Part shown: positions 1 through 10,834 of the stretch, piece by piece
Layout: each line of letters begins with the position of its first letter
Position numbering within the stretch: position 1 is the first letter of the stretch
Origin: Microvirga pakistanensis
GTDB lineage: Bacteria; Pseudomonadota; Alphaproteobacteria; Rhizobiales; Beijerinckiaceae
Reading direction: 5' to 3'
Length of the DNA: 64,000 nt
NCBI RefSeq assembly: GCF_004458765.1
Contig: NZ_SPJX01000184.1
Span: 310,001-374,000 of the forward strand
Program-made: the position numbers and the translations under genes
Notes under the pieces: model-generated
The model's input: only the letters and a program-made list of their open reading frames with translations
Told to the model about the DNA's origin: nothing
Databases searched by the model: none

Positions 1-1
1 C

Positions 2-829
2 GCGGGATTCGACGTCAACTGGACGATCGTGTCCGCCGCGACTCCCGCCTGGGCGAAGGCCGTGTTCCCCGGTGATCCTGAGGACGTGGCGGTCTCGAAA
101 CTGTGGCATGCGATTTTCTCCGCCTCGCGCGTCGATGCCCCCGATCCGATTGCAGCCTGGGAAAAGCACAATGCCAATCTTCAGGCCCGCACACGGATGC
201 TGAACGAGAAGAACTACGCGGCGCTGCATTTCCAGGGCCCCGGCACGGATCTACGTGTCGGCCTCGCGGAGGCGCATGAGTGGAACGGCGGTTCGGCGAA
301 AGCGAAGAACGGCGTCGTCTGCAACGCGAACATCCCGACAGAGGAGGTTTTCACCACGCCCCACAAGGATCGCGTGGATGGATACGTTACCAGCACCAAG
401 CCCCTTTCCTATAACGGAACCCTGATCGAGGATATCCAGGTGACGTTCGAGGGTGGACGCATCGTGAATGCGAAGGCACGCACGGGTGAGGCCGTGCTGA
501 ACAAGGTGCTCGACACGGACGAGGGTTCTCGACGCCTCGGCGAGGTGGCGCTCGTGCCGTTCTCGTCGCCGATCTCCCAGAGCGGACTGCTCTTCTTCAA
601 CACGCTCTTCGACGAGAACGCCTCGAGCCACATCGCGCTGGGCCAGGCCTACAGCAAGTGCATTCGCGGCGGCGGCGGCATGAGCGAGGAGGAGCTCGCC
701 TCGCATGGCGCCAACAAGAGCCTCATCCACATCGACTGGATGATCGGTTCCGACAAGGTGGATGTGGACGGCATCACTCAGGACGGAACGCCCGAGCCGC
801 TGATGCGCGGCGGCGAGTGGGTCGCCTGA
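2..829 (+). CDS. Aminopeptidase, M29 family (5'-truncated by window edge)
   Basis: This is the C-terminal part of a metal-dependent leucyl-type aminopeptidase of family M29 (AmpS/PepS/aminopeptidase T), a cytoplasmic enzyme that removes N-terminal residues from peptides. The frame is open from the window edge (AGFDVNWTIVSAAT...), so the GTG at 29 is not a real start. Visible family motifs are RLGEVALVP (metal-binding Glu), HIALGQAYSKC (ligand His and catalytic Tyr) and HIDWMIGS (last His/Asp ligands), in the usual order and spacing. The end of the protein is complete, with stop at 827-829, and an intrinsic terminator follows 19 nt later. About one third of the protein, the N-terminal part, lies outside the window. 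Family assignment is firm; substrate preference cannot be read from the sequence. Confidence 0.93.
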   Translation, partial: AGFDVNWTIVSAATPAWAKAVFPGDPEDVAVSKLWHAIFSASRVDAPDPIAAWEKHNANLQARTRMLNEKNYAALHFQGPGTDLRVGLAEAHEWNGGSAKAKNGVVCNANIPTEEVFTTPHKDRVDGYVTSTKPLSYNGTLIEDIQVTFEGGRIVNAKARTGEAVLNKVLDTDEGSRRLGEVALVPFSSPISQSGLLFFNTLFDENASSHIALGQAYSKCIRGGGGMSEEELASHGANKSLIHIDWMIGSDKVDVDGITQDGTPEPLMRGGEWVA

Positions 830-847
830 CCGAGGAACAGGCTCCGT

Positions 848-874
848 GACGGCCCGCAAGGGCCGTCGCCGTTT
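848..874 (+). terminator. Intrinsic terminator after the M29 aminopeptidase gene
   Basis: A perfect 8-bp stem (GACGGCCC at 848-855, GGGCCGTC at 860-867) with a GCAA tetraloop is followed by GCCGTTTT. It ends aminopeptidase transcription and argues against a GTG at 846 as the start of the next gene, because that start would place the terminator inside the coding region. Confidence 0.8.
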
Positions 875-887
875 TCGTGAGTGCGGA

Positions 888-2764
<1,877 letters not shown>

Positions 2765-2765
<1 letters not shown>

Positions 2766-2863
2766 AGCATCGTGCGGAAAAGTGGGTCCGGTTTTCCGCA
2801 CGATGCTCTTATCTTAAAAGAAACGCATCGGATTGATCCCAAAAGTGCAAATCCACTTTTGGG
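2765..2863. repeat. Composite intergenic palindromic repeat, two hairpins
   Basis: The first hairpin has a perfect 17-bp stem (2765-2781 with 2792-2808) around a 10-nt loop and begins on the last base of the preceding stop codon. The second has a 10-bp stem (CCCAAAAGTG 2838-2847, CACTTTTGGG 2854-2863) with a 6-nt loop. Such paired palindromes are dispersed intergenic elements in rhizobial genomes. The first one, followed by TTATCTT, could also end transcription of the ABC gene. A diverged first arm (GAGCATCGTGCGGA) recurs at 43141, directly after recN. Confidence 0.75.
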
Positions 2864-2888
2864 TCCGATACTTTAAGCGGATGGTCCC

Positions 2889-4637
2889 ATGACGGTTCTT
2901 CTCGACCAGCGCTTCGAACGCGCGCTCGACCGCCTCGTGCGCGAATGGGGCAATGGGGAATATCATGGCGCGGCCATCGAGGCCTGGCTCTTCGAGGACG
3001 AGGAAGCCCGCCGCAGCGCCGAAGGGCAACTGGCGGAAGCGGGCGTGAGGGCGCGCATCCGCAGCGCCTACAAGCCGTTGGTGCATGCCTTTCTCGAAGA
3101 GATCGACACGGTCGATCTGGCCCGCGTCGTCATTCGCTATCCGGTCCACGAGGGCGCCGATCCGATCCGGTTTCTCTCGGAGGGCTATCCTCTTCCGGCC
3201 CTGCTGAAGGACGTGGATGTCGCGTTCGAGGAAGGCGATGCCGGTCTGACCTACGGCGTCCGATGCGAATATCGCGACGGGCGCGTGGCGGATCATGCGG
3301 TCTTCGCGCCCAACCGCCTGCGGAAGAACCATATCGGCGGATCGGATCTCGCATGCACGGGCTGGATCAAAGCAACGAACCTGCCTGGCGGTGCGCCAGA
3401 CTGGCACGAGTCGCATGATACGGAGATCGAGCAGGTCTTTCAGGCCGTCATGCATGCTCTCGCGGCTCATGACTGGCCGCAGCAGGAGCCCTATGCGCAG
3501 ACGATCGCGATCGATGTGACGATTGCGGGCATCGAGCGGCCGCTGGGCTATGGCGACGAGGTGATGAGCACCCGGGAGGCTCTGCACGAGGATCTCTATT
3601 TCTCCGCTCTCGAATGGTTTCACCATCGGGCAGGGCGACCGCTCGACGACCGCACACTTATGCCAGGGCAGATCGTGCCGGAGATCCGGGCTGGCCACGG
3701 TGAGGCCCGCGTTCATGTGGCGTTGCGAACCTTTGCGCCACCGGAAAATCCTGCGCGAGCCCTCCAGGATCTGGAAAGGGCGGATGCCGCGCCGGGATTG
3801 TCCCAACTCGAGCGGGAACTGGCCGCCTTGCCGGGCGAAGGTTTCGAAGCGCTCTCGTGCGAAGGGCGGCCTGTGCGCGGCATCTACCGGCCCGGCACAC
3901 GCGCCGCCGTGCTCGTCACGAGCGGGCAGCACGCCAACGAGACCTCCGGGCCGGTCGGCGCGTTCAGGGCGGTGCGCCGCCTGCTCGCCAATCCGGATGC
4001 CGCCATCGCGTTCATTCCGGTCGAGAACCCGGACGGCTATGCCCTCCACGGAAGGCTCTGCGACAGCAATCGTCGCCACATGCACCATGCGGCGCGCTAC
4101 ACCTCTCTCGGCAACGACCTGGAATACGGGCCCGGGGAGCCGGTCCATGAGATCGGCGCCAGGCGCAAGGCGCTGGAATTGTCCGGCGCGCAGCTGCACG
4201 TCAACCTGCATGGCTATCCGGCCCATGAATGGACACGCCCGTTCACCGGCTATCTGCCGCGCGGCTTTGAGCAATGGGCGCTCCCGAAGGGGTTCTTGCT
4301 GATCCTGCGCTATCACCCGTCGTGGTCGGATACGGCGCGGACCTTCATCGAGGCCGTCACGCGGGGGCTCTCGGCGGTGCCGGGCCTCGCCGATTTCACC
4401 CGCCGCCAGCTTGAGCTTTGCTCCGTGCATTCGGGCGCGACGGCCTGTGACATGATCAACGACGTGCCCTGCCTGCTGTCCGCGCAGGAGCGCCACCCGA
4501 CACCGTTGACGCTGATCACCGAATTCCCCGACGAAACGATCTACGGCGAGGCTTACCGCTTCGCCCATACGGTGCAGATGGCAACCGTCATCGCGGCCGA
4601 GGAGGCGTTCGCGACGATCATGGAGAACACGGCCTGA
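2889..4637 (+). CDS. M14-family zinc metallopeptidase (carboxypeptidase-like)
   Basis: This is a 582-aa protein with a C-terminal zinc-carboxypeptidase (M14) domain from about residue 320 to the end. The first zinc-ligand pair is in GQHANETSGP (H348, E351), the third ligand is probably H441 in HVNLHGYPAHEW, and E545 in LITEFPDE fits the catalytic glutamate; PVENPDGY between them is the usual substrate-binding segment. The first 300 residues match no domain I can name; such N-terminal extensions occur in bacterial M14 proteins. There is no signal peptide, so it is probably cytoplasmic. It sits 24 nt after a palindromic repeat and downstream of a peptide-type ABC ATPase, which suggests a role in using imported peptides or modified amino acids, but that is inference. 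The exact substrate is unknown. Confidence 0.82.
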   Translation: MTVLLDQRFERALDRLVREWGNGEYHGAAIEAWLFEDEEARRSAEGQLAEAGVRARIRSAYKPLVHAFLEEIDTVDLARVVIRYPVHEGADPIRFLSEGYPLPALLKDVDVAFEEGDAGLTYGVRCEYRDGRVADHAVFAPNRLRKNHIGGSDLACTGWIKATNLPGGAPDWHESHDTEIEQVFQAVMHALAAHDWPQQEPYAQTIAIDVTIAGIERPLGYGDEVMSTREALHEDLYFSALEWFHHRAGRPLDDRTLMPGQIVPEIRAGHGEARVHVALRTFAPPENPARALQDLERADAAPGLSQLERELAALPGEGFEALSCEGRPVRGIYRPGTRAAVLVTSGQHANETSGPVGAFRAVRRLLANPDAAIAFIPVENPDGYALHGRLCDSNRRHMHHAARYTSLGNDLEYGPGEPVHEIGARRKALELSGAQLHVNLHGYPAHEWTRPFTGYLPRGFEQWALPKGFLLILRYHPSWSDTARTFIEAVTRGLSAVPGLADFTRRQLELCSVHSGATACDMINDVPCLLSAQERHPTPLTLITEFPDETIYGEAYRFAHTVQMATVIAAEEAFATIMENTA

Positions 4638-4705
4638 CATTCGCCGGAACAGGACATCCGAGCCGTCGTTAGAGGAGAAGCATTCTCCGCGCTCAAGGTG
4701 TGACG

Positions 4706-6049
4706 ATGGCCCGTTTTTCCTGGAAGCAGAACGAGAACGAAGCCTCGATCAAGGAAGCGATCGACGTCGTGCGCGACCATGGCGAGCCTCTCCCTCCGAT
4801 CGAGGACGAGGCCGCATTCGGCGCCCTGTTCGACCGCTTCGCCGATGCCCGGGTCGTGCTCCTGGGTGAAGCGACCCATGGCACCTCCGAATTCTACCGG
4901 GCCCGCGCGGCCATCACGAGGCGGCTCATCGAGCGCCACGGGTTCAACATCGTGGCCGTCGAGGCCGACTGGCCCGATGCGGCGCGCATCGATGCCTATG
5001 TGCGCCACCGCCACGTTCCCGATGGGGACGAGACTGCCTTCGAGCGCTTTCCAACATGGATGTGGCGCAACGAGGAGGTCTACGACTTCGTCAACTGGCT
5101 GCGCGCCTACAACAAGGAGCGGTCCGAGGACAATCGCGCCGAGTTTCGCGGACTCGACGTCTACAGCCTCAACGCGTCCATCCGCGCGGTGCTCGAGTAT
5201 CTCGACAAGGTCGATCCCGACGCCGCCGGGGAGGCGAGGGGGCGCTACGGCTGCCTGAGTCCCTGGCAGGGAGACCCGGCGCGCTACGGCCGGGCCGTCG
5301 TGACGGGGCAGAAGAAGCCCTGCGACGAGAAGCTGCTGACCCAGTTGCAGGAGATCCTCGACAAGCGTGTCGAGTATCTCGGGGCCGATGGGGGCGAACA
5401 GTTCTTCGATGCGGTGCAAAACGCCAAGATCGTGCACGCGGCGGAGCATTATTACCGGATCATGTATGAGGGCGCGACGGAGTCCTGGAACCTGCGCGAC
5501 CGGCATATGTTCGATACCCTCCAGAGCCTCATGGCGCGCCGCGAGAACGCCAAGGCGGTGGTCTGGGCGCACAATTCCCATATCGGCAATGCCGCCGCCA
5601 CGGCGATGGGCTGGCAGGGCGAGTTCAACATCGGCGAGCTGTGCCGCAAGGCCTATCGGGAGGAAGCCGTTCTCATCGGCTTCGGCACCGATCGCGGCAC
5701 CGTCGCGGCCGCCGACGACTGGGACGAGCCCATGCAGGTGAAGAGCGTGCGGCCGGCCCGGCCCGACAGCCACGAGCGGATTTTCCGCGATACCGGCCTC
5801 AAGCGGTTCCTGACCGACTGGCGGGAGAATTTCCAGGAGGACCTGAAGGAGGCCTTGTCCCGTCCACGCCTGGAGCGGGCCATCGGCGTGGTCTACCGGC
5901 CGGAAACGGAACTCTACAGCCATTACTTCGAGGCCATCATGGCCGAGCAGTTCGACGCCTTCGTCTGGTTCGAGGAGACCAAGGCCGTCAAGCCGCTGAC
6001 CCATGCCCATGGCACGGGGATGCCGGAGACCTATCCATTCGGGTTGTGA
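4706..6049 (+). CDS. Erythromycin esterase family protein
   Basis: This 447-aa protein belongs to the erythromycin esterase-like superfamily (EreA/EreB relatives). The diagnostic segment is GEATHGTSEFYRAR, carrying the Glu and His implicated in catalysis, followed by VAVEADWPDA and later VVWAHNSHIGN with a second conserved His. Length and motif order fit the family. Most chromosomal members in environmental bacteria have unknown substrates and do not confer macrolide resistance, so no resistance function is claimed. ATG 4706 is chosen because AAGG at 4695-4698 gives a good ribosome-binding distance; GTG 4700 is too close. There is no signal peptide. It is separated from the M14 gene by 68 nt and from ettA by a long non-coding region. 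Confidence 0.85.
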   Translation: MARFSWKQNENEASIKEAIDVVRDHGEPLPPIEDEAAFGALFDRFADARVVLLGEATHGTSEFYRARAAITRRLIERHGFNIVAVEADWPDAARIDAYVRHRHVPDGDETAFERFPTWMWRNEEVYDFVNWLRAYNKERSEDNRAEFRGLDVYSLNASIRAVLEYLDKVDPDAAGEARGRYGCLSPWQGDPARYGRAVVTGQKKPCDEKLLTQLQEILDKRVEYLGADGGEQFFDAVQNAKIVHAAEHYYRIMYEGATESWNLRDRHMFDTLQSLMARRENAKAVVWAHNSHIGNAAATAMGWQGEFNIGELCRKAYREEAVLIGFGTDRGTVAAADDWDEPMQVKSVRPARPDSHERIFRDTGLKRFLTDWRENFQEDLKEALSRPRLERAIGVVYRPETELYSHYFEAIMAEQFDAFVWFEETKAVKPLTHAHGTGMPETYPFGL

Positions 6050-6190
6050 GGGTATCACGCAAGCGTTGATGTCAAAGAGCGTTCGGGCAAGCGGGATTGG
6101 GCTGCGGGCCATGTGGCGCGCGGCCTGAACCGGAGAGGCGATCGAGGGAGGGCGCGAGGAGCGGACCGGCTCGATGCTGTGGGAAGGGAG

Positions 6191-6259
6191 AAGCCTGTCG
6201 GCTCCCCGCGCACGGTTCTTTTAGGCGGACTGTCGACGCGGGCTCCGGGAGATCATGCC
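6191..6259 (-). repeat. 70-bp diverged element, copy 1 (other copy 43337-43406)
   Basis: Read on the minus strand, this segment aligns with 43337-43406 on the plus strand over about 70 positions with one single-base gap; by eye roughly four fifths of positions agree. The best conserved blocks are GCGTCGAC, TCCGCC, AAAAGA and CGGGGAGCCGAC. Neither copy is inside a recognisable gene. It may be an old dispersed repeat or a small structured RNA; the sequence alone does not decide. Confidence 0.55.
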
Positions 6260-6547
6260 TGTGGCGGCGGCGCCTTGGCTGCGGTGAGGCAGCAAGGCGG
6301 GCGGCTGTGCATGCCCGGGCGCCTGGATCGAGCCAGGGCCTCCCGCCAACCGGCGTGCGAGGCCGGCTGCGGGACCGTGCCCGGCCCCACAACCTGCGAC
6401 GCCTCGCGAGCGCGCCTCCCGGTGGGCCGGGGTGCCGAACGATATAGCCGAGCTTGAGGCGGGTGTCAAGAACAAAGACGGAACATTCTCCTGCTCCGGC
6501 CTCCTGCGGCTCCGTGCCTGCAGCCGCTTGGCTTGATCCGCCGGTTC

Positions 6548-6720
6548 CCACCTCCCGCCCGTCATGGCCGCGACACGCCCGGCCATGACGGGAGGTGGTC
6601 ACGATGGTGAGCACGAGAGCAACGGTGGAATGCCGAGGGTGACGGCGTCCCGTCGTCCCCGGCGAGTCGAAGGCGAGGGAAGGGGATCCACTCCCATGCA
6701 CAGCGCTCCGGGAATGACAG
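6548..6720. repeat. Dispersed intergenic repeats (hairpin type plus CCCC...GGGGATCC type)
   Basis: The first unit is an inverted repeat with arms 6548-6570 and 6580-6598 (CCACCTCCCG...GTCATGGCCG; the left arm carries 3 extra bases), related to the elements at 10539 and 54529. The second, 6653-6720, starts GTCGTCCCCG, contains GGGGATCCA and ends CCGGGAATGACAG. It resembles the segments at 10650 and 16640-16797. Both resemble short palindromic repeats scattered between genes in rhizobial genomes. Confidence 0.65.
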
Positions 6721-6821
6721 AGGGGGTATAGGTGGCGACACTCGCCCGCCTTGCCCCGGCAGGCGGCCCCTGCTAACTGACGGCCAACCCCTTTCAACCG
6801 ATCATCAGCAGGGCTTTTCCC

Positions 6822-8474
<1,653 letters not shown>

Positions 8475-8500
8475 GATCTGCTTTGGCTGATCTCATCGGA

Positions 8501-8538
8501 GGGCGCGGGAACGGGCAGAAGCCCGCCCGCGCCCTTTT
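8501..8538 (+). terminator. Intrinsic terminator after ettA
   Basis: A two-tier hairpin: outer stem GGGCGCGGG (8501-8509) with CCCGCGCCC (8526-8534), inner stem CGGGC (8512-8516) with GCCCG (8521-8525), loop AGAA, then TTTT. It lies between the converging ettA and the small minus-strand gene and may serve mainly ettA. Confidence 0.85.
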
Positions 8539-8544
8539 CGTGAC

Positions 8545-8787
8545 CTAAATCTTCAAGATGCCCTTGGCCTGGTCGAGGAGCCTCTCCGACTCGTCGTGAT
8601 TGCCTGCCTTATGGGCGGCCTCGCCCCGTTGGCGCAGATCCATCACCTTTTGCCGGTCGGAGGTTGAGAGCTGGGCCGTCTGCAGGGCTCTGTCGATGGC
8701 TGCCATGTCCTGAGGGCATCGTCTGGCGACAGCAGGCCCGGCAGCCGCGAAACTGAAGGCCAAAGCGAGAGCGATCATCCGGTTCAT
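8545..8787 (-). CDS. Small secreted protein of unknown function (80 aa)
   Basis: This is a predicted exported protein beginning MNRMIALALAFSFAAAGPAVA, a clean Sec signal peptide with cleavage probably after AVA. The mature part (about 59 aa) is mostly helical and charged, with one Cys in RRCPQDM and a tail DESERLLDQAKGILKI that looks like half of a helical repeat. ATG 8787 is preferred to longer versions because GGAGG lies 4-8 nt upstream and because the signal peptide then sits at the N terminus. I do not recognise a named family; small periplasmic proteins of this layout are common in Hyphomicrobiales. It is convergent with ettA and divergent from amn. Confidence 0.72.
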   Translation of the reverse strand: MNRMIALALAFSFAAAGPAVARRCPQDMAAIDRALQTAQLSTSDRQKVMDLRQRGEAAHKAGNHDESERLLDQAKGILKI

Positions 8788-8993
8788 GGATTCCTCCATA
8801 TGCCCCCGTTGCCATACTACTTCCAGGAGGGCCGGCGGGCGAAGAGAAACTTCGGAGAGGGAGCCACAGCGCAGAGGGGATCCAATTGCGCTCTCCCGGC
8901 TTACAATCCCCGAGACCTTCAACAAGAGTGTTGGGTTCGTTGCCTAAAGCGTGTAAGACCCTTGAGGCACGGGACATAAGAAGAGACGTTGAC

Positions 8994-10472
8994 GTGCCAG
9001 CCGATCCGATTTCCGCCTTCCAGTCCGTTGCAACCCCCGAGGAAGCCGTCGAGCGGCTGATCGAGCTCCATGACAGCGCCGTGGACGCGCAGCGCCACGC
9101 CCTCGAGCACTTCTTCGCGACGGGCACGCCTCCCACACCGCTTGAGCGGTCCCGCTTCCGCTATCCGGAGTTGCGGGTCGATTACCGGGCGAGTTCCGTG
9201 CCGCCGGTCAAGCAGCGGGCCTATGCCAAGTTCCAGGGACCCGGCGTCTACGCGACCACGATCACGCAGCCGGCCTTCTTCAAGACCTATCTCCTGGAGC
9301 AGCTGAACTTCCTCGCGCGCGATTACGGCGCCACCCTCGAGGTGGGCATCAGCGACCAGGAAATCCCCTATCCCTACATCTTCGAGCGCGGGGACGAGCT
9401 CGGGCGCGGCGCGCATTCGGCGTCCGAACTGGCGCAGCATTTCCCGACGCCGCTGCTCGCGAAGGTCGGCGACGAGATCGCGGACGGCACCTGGCTCTTC
9501 CACGAGAACGAGCCGCGCCCGCTTTCGCTGTTCGACGCGGCACGGGTCGATTACTCCCTGCGGCGCCTCGTGCATTACACGGGCAGCGACTGGCGCTCGG
9601 TGCAGCCCTGGATCCTGCTCACCAACTATCACCGCTATGTGGATCAGTTCGTCCGCTGGGCCGTGAAGGAGCTGGCGAACGAGGAGGGGCCTTACAGCAG
9701 GCTCGTGATGCCGGGCGGCATCACGATCGAGCGCGGTCTAGACGAGGCGGCCGTCGAGGAGCTGATCGCCTCCTCGCCCTGGCACCGCTTCCAGATGCCC
9801 GCCTATCACCTGATGCGCAAGGACGGGCAGGGAGTGTCCCTGGTCAATATCGGGGTCGGCCCTTCGAACGCCAAGAACATTACGGATCATCTGGCCGTGC
9901 TCCGCCCGCATTGCTGGCTCATGGTCGGCCATTGCGGTGGGCTGCGTCAGTCGCAATCGATCGGCGATTACGTGCTGGCCCACGGCTATCTGCGGCGCGA
10001 CCGCATCCTCGACGGCGCCGTGCCGCCGGAAATTCCGGTGCCGGCGCTCGCGGAGATCCAGGTGGCCCTGCAGGAGGCCGCGGTGCAGGTCACGGGCGAG
10101 CGCGGCGATGCGCTGAAGCGCCGGCTGCGCACGGGAACGGTCGTGACCTACGACGACCGCAACTGGGAGCTCCGCTGGAGCCAGGAGCGGCGCCAGATCA
10201 ATCTCTCCCGCGCCATCGCGGTCGACATGGAGAGCGGCACCATCGCGGCGCAGGGCTATCGCCTGCGCGTGCCCTACGGCACGCTGCTCTGCGTCTCGGA
10301 CAAGCCGCTGCATGGCGAGATCAAGCTGCCGGGGGCGGCCAACGCCTTCTACGAGCGTGCGGTGAGCGAGCATCTCATGATCGGCCTGTCGGCCGTCGAC
10401 ATCCTGCGGGGGCAGCGGGCTTCCGTGCATTCGCGAAAGCTGCGCAGCTTCGACGAGCCTCCGTTCCGCTAG
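8994..10472 (+). CDS. amn: AMP nucleosidase
   Basis: This enzyme hydrolyses AMP to adenine and ribose 5-phosphate, controlling intracellular AMP and feeding purine salvage. The 492-aa protein is very close to E. coli Amn along its whole length: the N-terminal regulatory domain contains YTTTI-like YATTITQPAFFKTYL and HYTGSDWRSVQPW. The C-terminal nucleoside-phosphorylase-like domain contains VNIGVGPSNAKNITDHLAVL, HCGGLRQSQSIGDYVLAH, GTVVTYDDRNWELR, DMESGTIAAQGYR and the ending SRKLRSFDEPPFR. GTG 8994 is chosen because it gives the family length; an in-frame ATG at 8886 would add 36 residues that do not resemble the family. It is followed by repeat-rich intergenic DNA and is probably a single-gene unit. 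Confidence 0.95.
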   Translation: MPADPISAFQSVATPEEAVERLIELHDSAVDAQRHALEHFFATGTPPTPLERSRFRYPELRVDYRASSVPPVKQRAYAKFQGPGVYATTITQPAFFKTYLLEQLNFLARDYGATLEVGISDQEIPYPYIFERGDELGRGAHSASELAQHFPTPLLAKVGDEIADGTWLFHENEPRPLSLFDAARVDYSLRRLVHYTGSDWRSVQPWILLTNYHRYVDQFVRWAVKELANEEGPYSRLVMPGGITIERGLDEAAVEELIASSPWHRFQMPAYHLMRKDGQGVSLVNIGVGPSNAKNITDHLAVLRPHCWLMVGHCGGLRQSQSIGDYVLAHGYLRRDRILDGAVPPEIPVPALAEIQVALQEAAVQVTGERGDALKRRLRTGTVVTYDDRNWELRWSQERRQINLSRAIAVDMESGTIAAQGYRLRVPYGTLLCVSDKPLHGEIKLPGAANAFYERAVSEHLMIGLSAVDILRGQRASVHSRKLRSFDEPPFR

Positions 10473-10538
10473 GAGACCGGAGGGTCTTCTGCGTGGTCAC
10501 CGGTCCTGTGCCGGTGCTCCTAAGGCTGCTTCGTCTCT

Positions 10539-10690
10539 CGTCATGCCCGGCCTTGAGCCGGGCATCCACGTCTTCAGAGCCGCAACCTGGAAAGGCGTGG
10601 ATGGCCGTGACAGGCCGGCCATGACGGAGGTGGTCCATGACGGTGCCGTGTCATCCCCGGCTTTCCGCAGCACCGGGAGGGGATCTGCCC
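10539..10690. repeat. Dispersed palindromic repeats after amn
   Basis: Most of the 362-base gap between amn and the ArsR-type gene is repeat. Segment 10539-10626 begins CGTCATGCCCGG and ends CCGGCCATGACG, with an inner inverted repeat built on ATCCACG / CGTGGAT; the same layout recurs at 54529-54617. Segment 10650-10690 (TCATCCCCGG...GGGGATCT) matches the second repeat type seen at 6653 and 16640. No gene is visible here. The remaining 85 bases hold the promoter of the next gene. Confidence 0.7.
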
Positions 10691-10775
10691 TTCAGGCAGC
10701 GAACCATGGCGTACTCCCACCGACGCTTCAGCGGGGATTAACGGAACGGCGGTCTCCGATGCCGAAGCCTTCCGC

Positions 10776-10817
10776 TTGCCCTCACTCCGGAAAACATATA
10801 AATATATGTTTATATGT
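10776..10817 (+). promoter_or_regulatory. Promoter with palindromic ArsR-type operator
   Basis: A -35 TTGCCC (10776-10781) and -10 TAAATA (10799-10804) are separated by 17 bp. The -10 lies inside a 24-bp near-perfect palindrome at 10794-10817, halves ACATATAAATAT and ATGTTTATATGT (11 of 12 positions pair). The 18-bp stretch at 10793-10810 is also nearly palindromic. Such an AT-rich island in GC-rich DNA, 17 nt before a gene for an ArsR-type regulator, is what an autoregulatory operator should look like. Binding is inferred, not shown. Confidence 0.7.
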
Positions 10818-10834
10818 AAGAGCGAGTCTGGCTC

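Larger units (their letters stand above)
6050..6821. other. Long non-coding region between ere-like gene and ettA
   Basis: There are about 770 bases without a convincing gene. Open frames occur on both strands but lack family resemblance, good ribosome-binding sites and consistent codon use, as expected by chance in very GC-rich DNA. The stretch holds a 70-bp element (6191-6259) shared with the region before ligA, a hairpin repeat (6548-6598) and a second type of dispersed repeat (6653-6720). The ettA promoter should lie in the last 100 bases, but I see no clear -35/-10 pair. I looked for tmRNA, SRP RNA and 6S RNA signatures and found none. Confidence 0.6.

Noticed and set aside
6050-6821. 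tmRNA, SRP RNA or 6S RNA in the long gap before ettA
   Set aside because: No tag-peptide coding segment, no SRP GGAAG/AGCA tetraloop region and no clear 6S open-bubble structure could be found on either strand.
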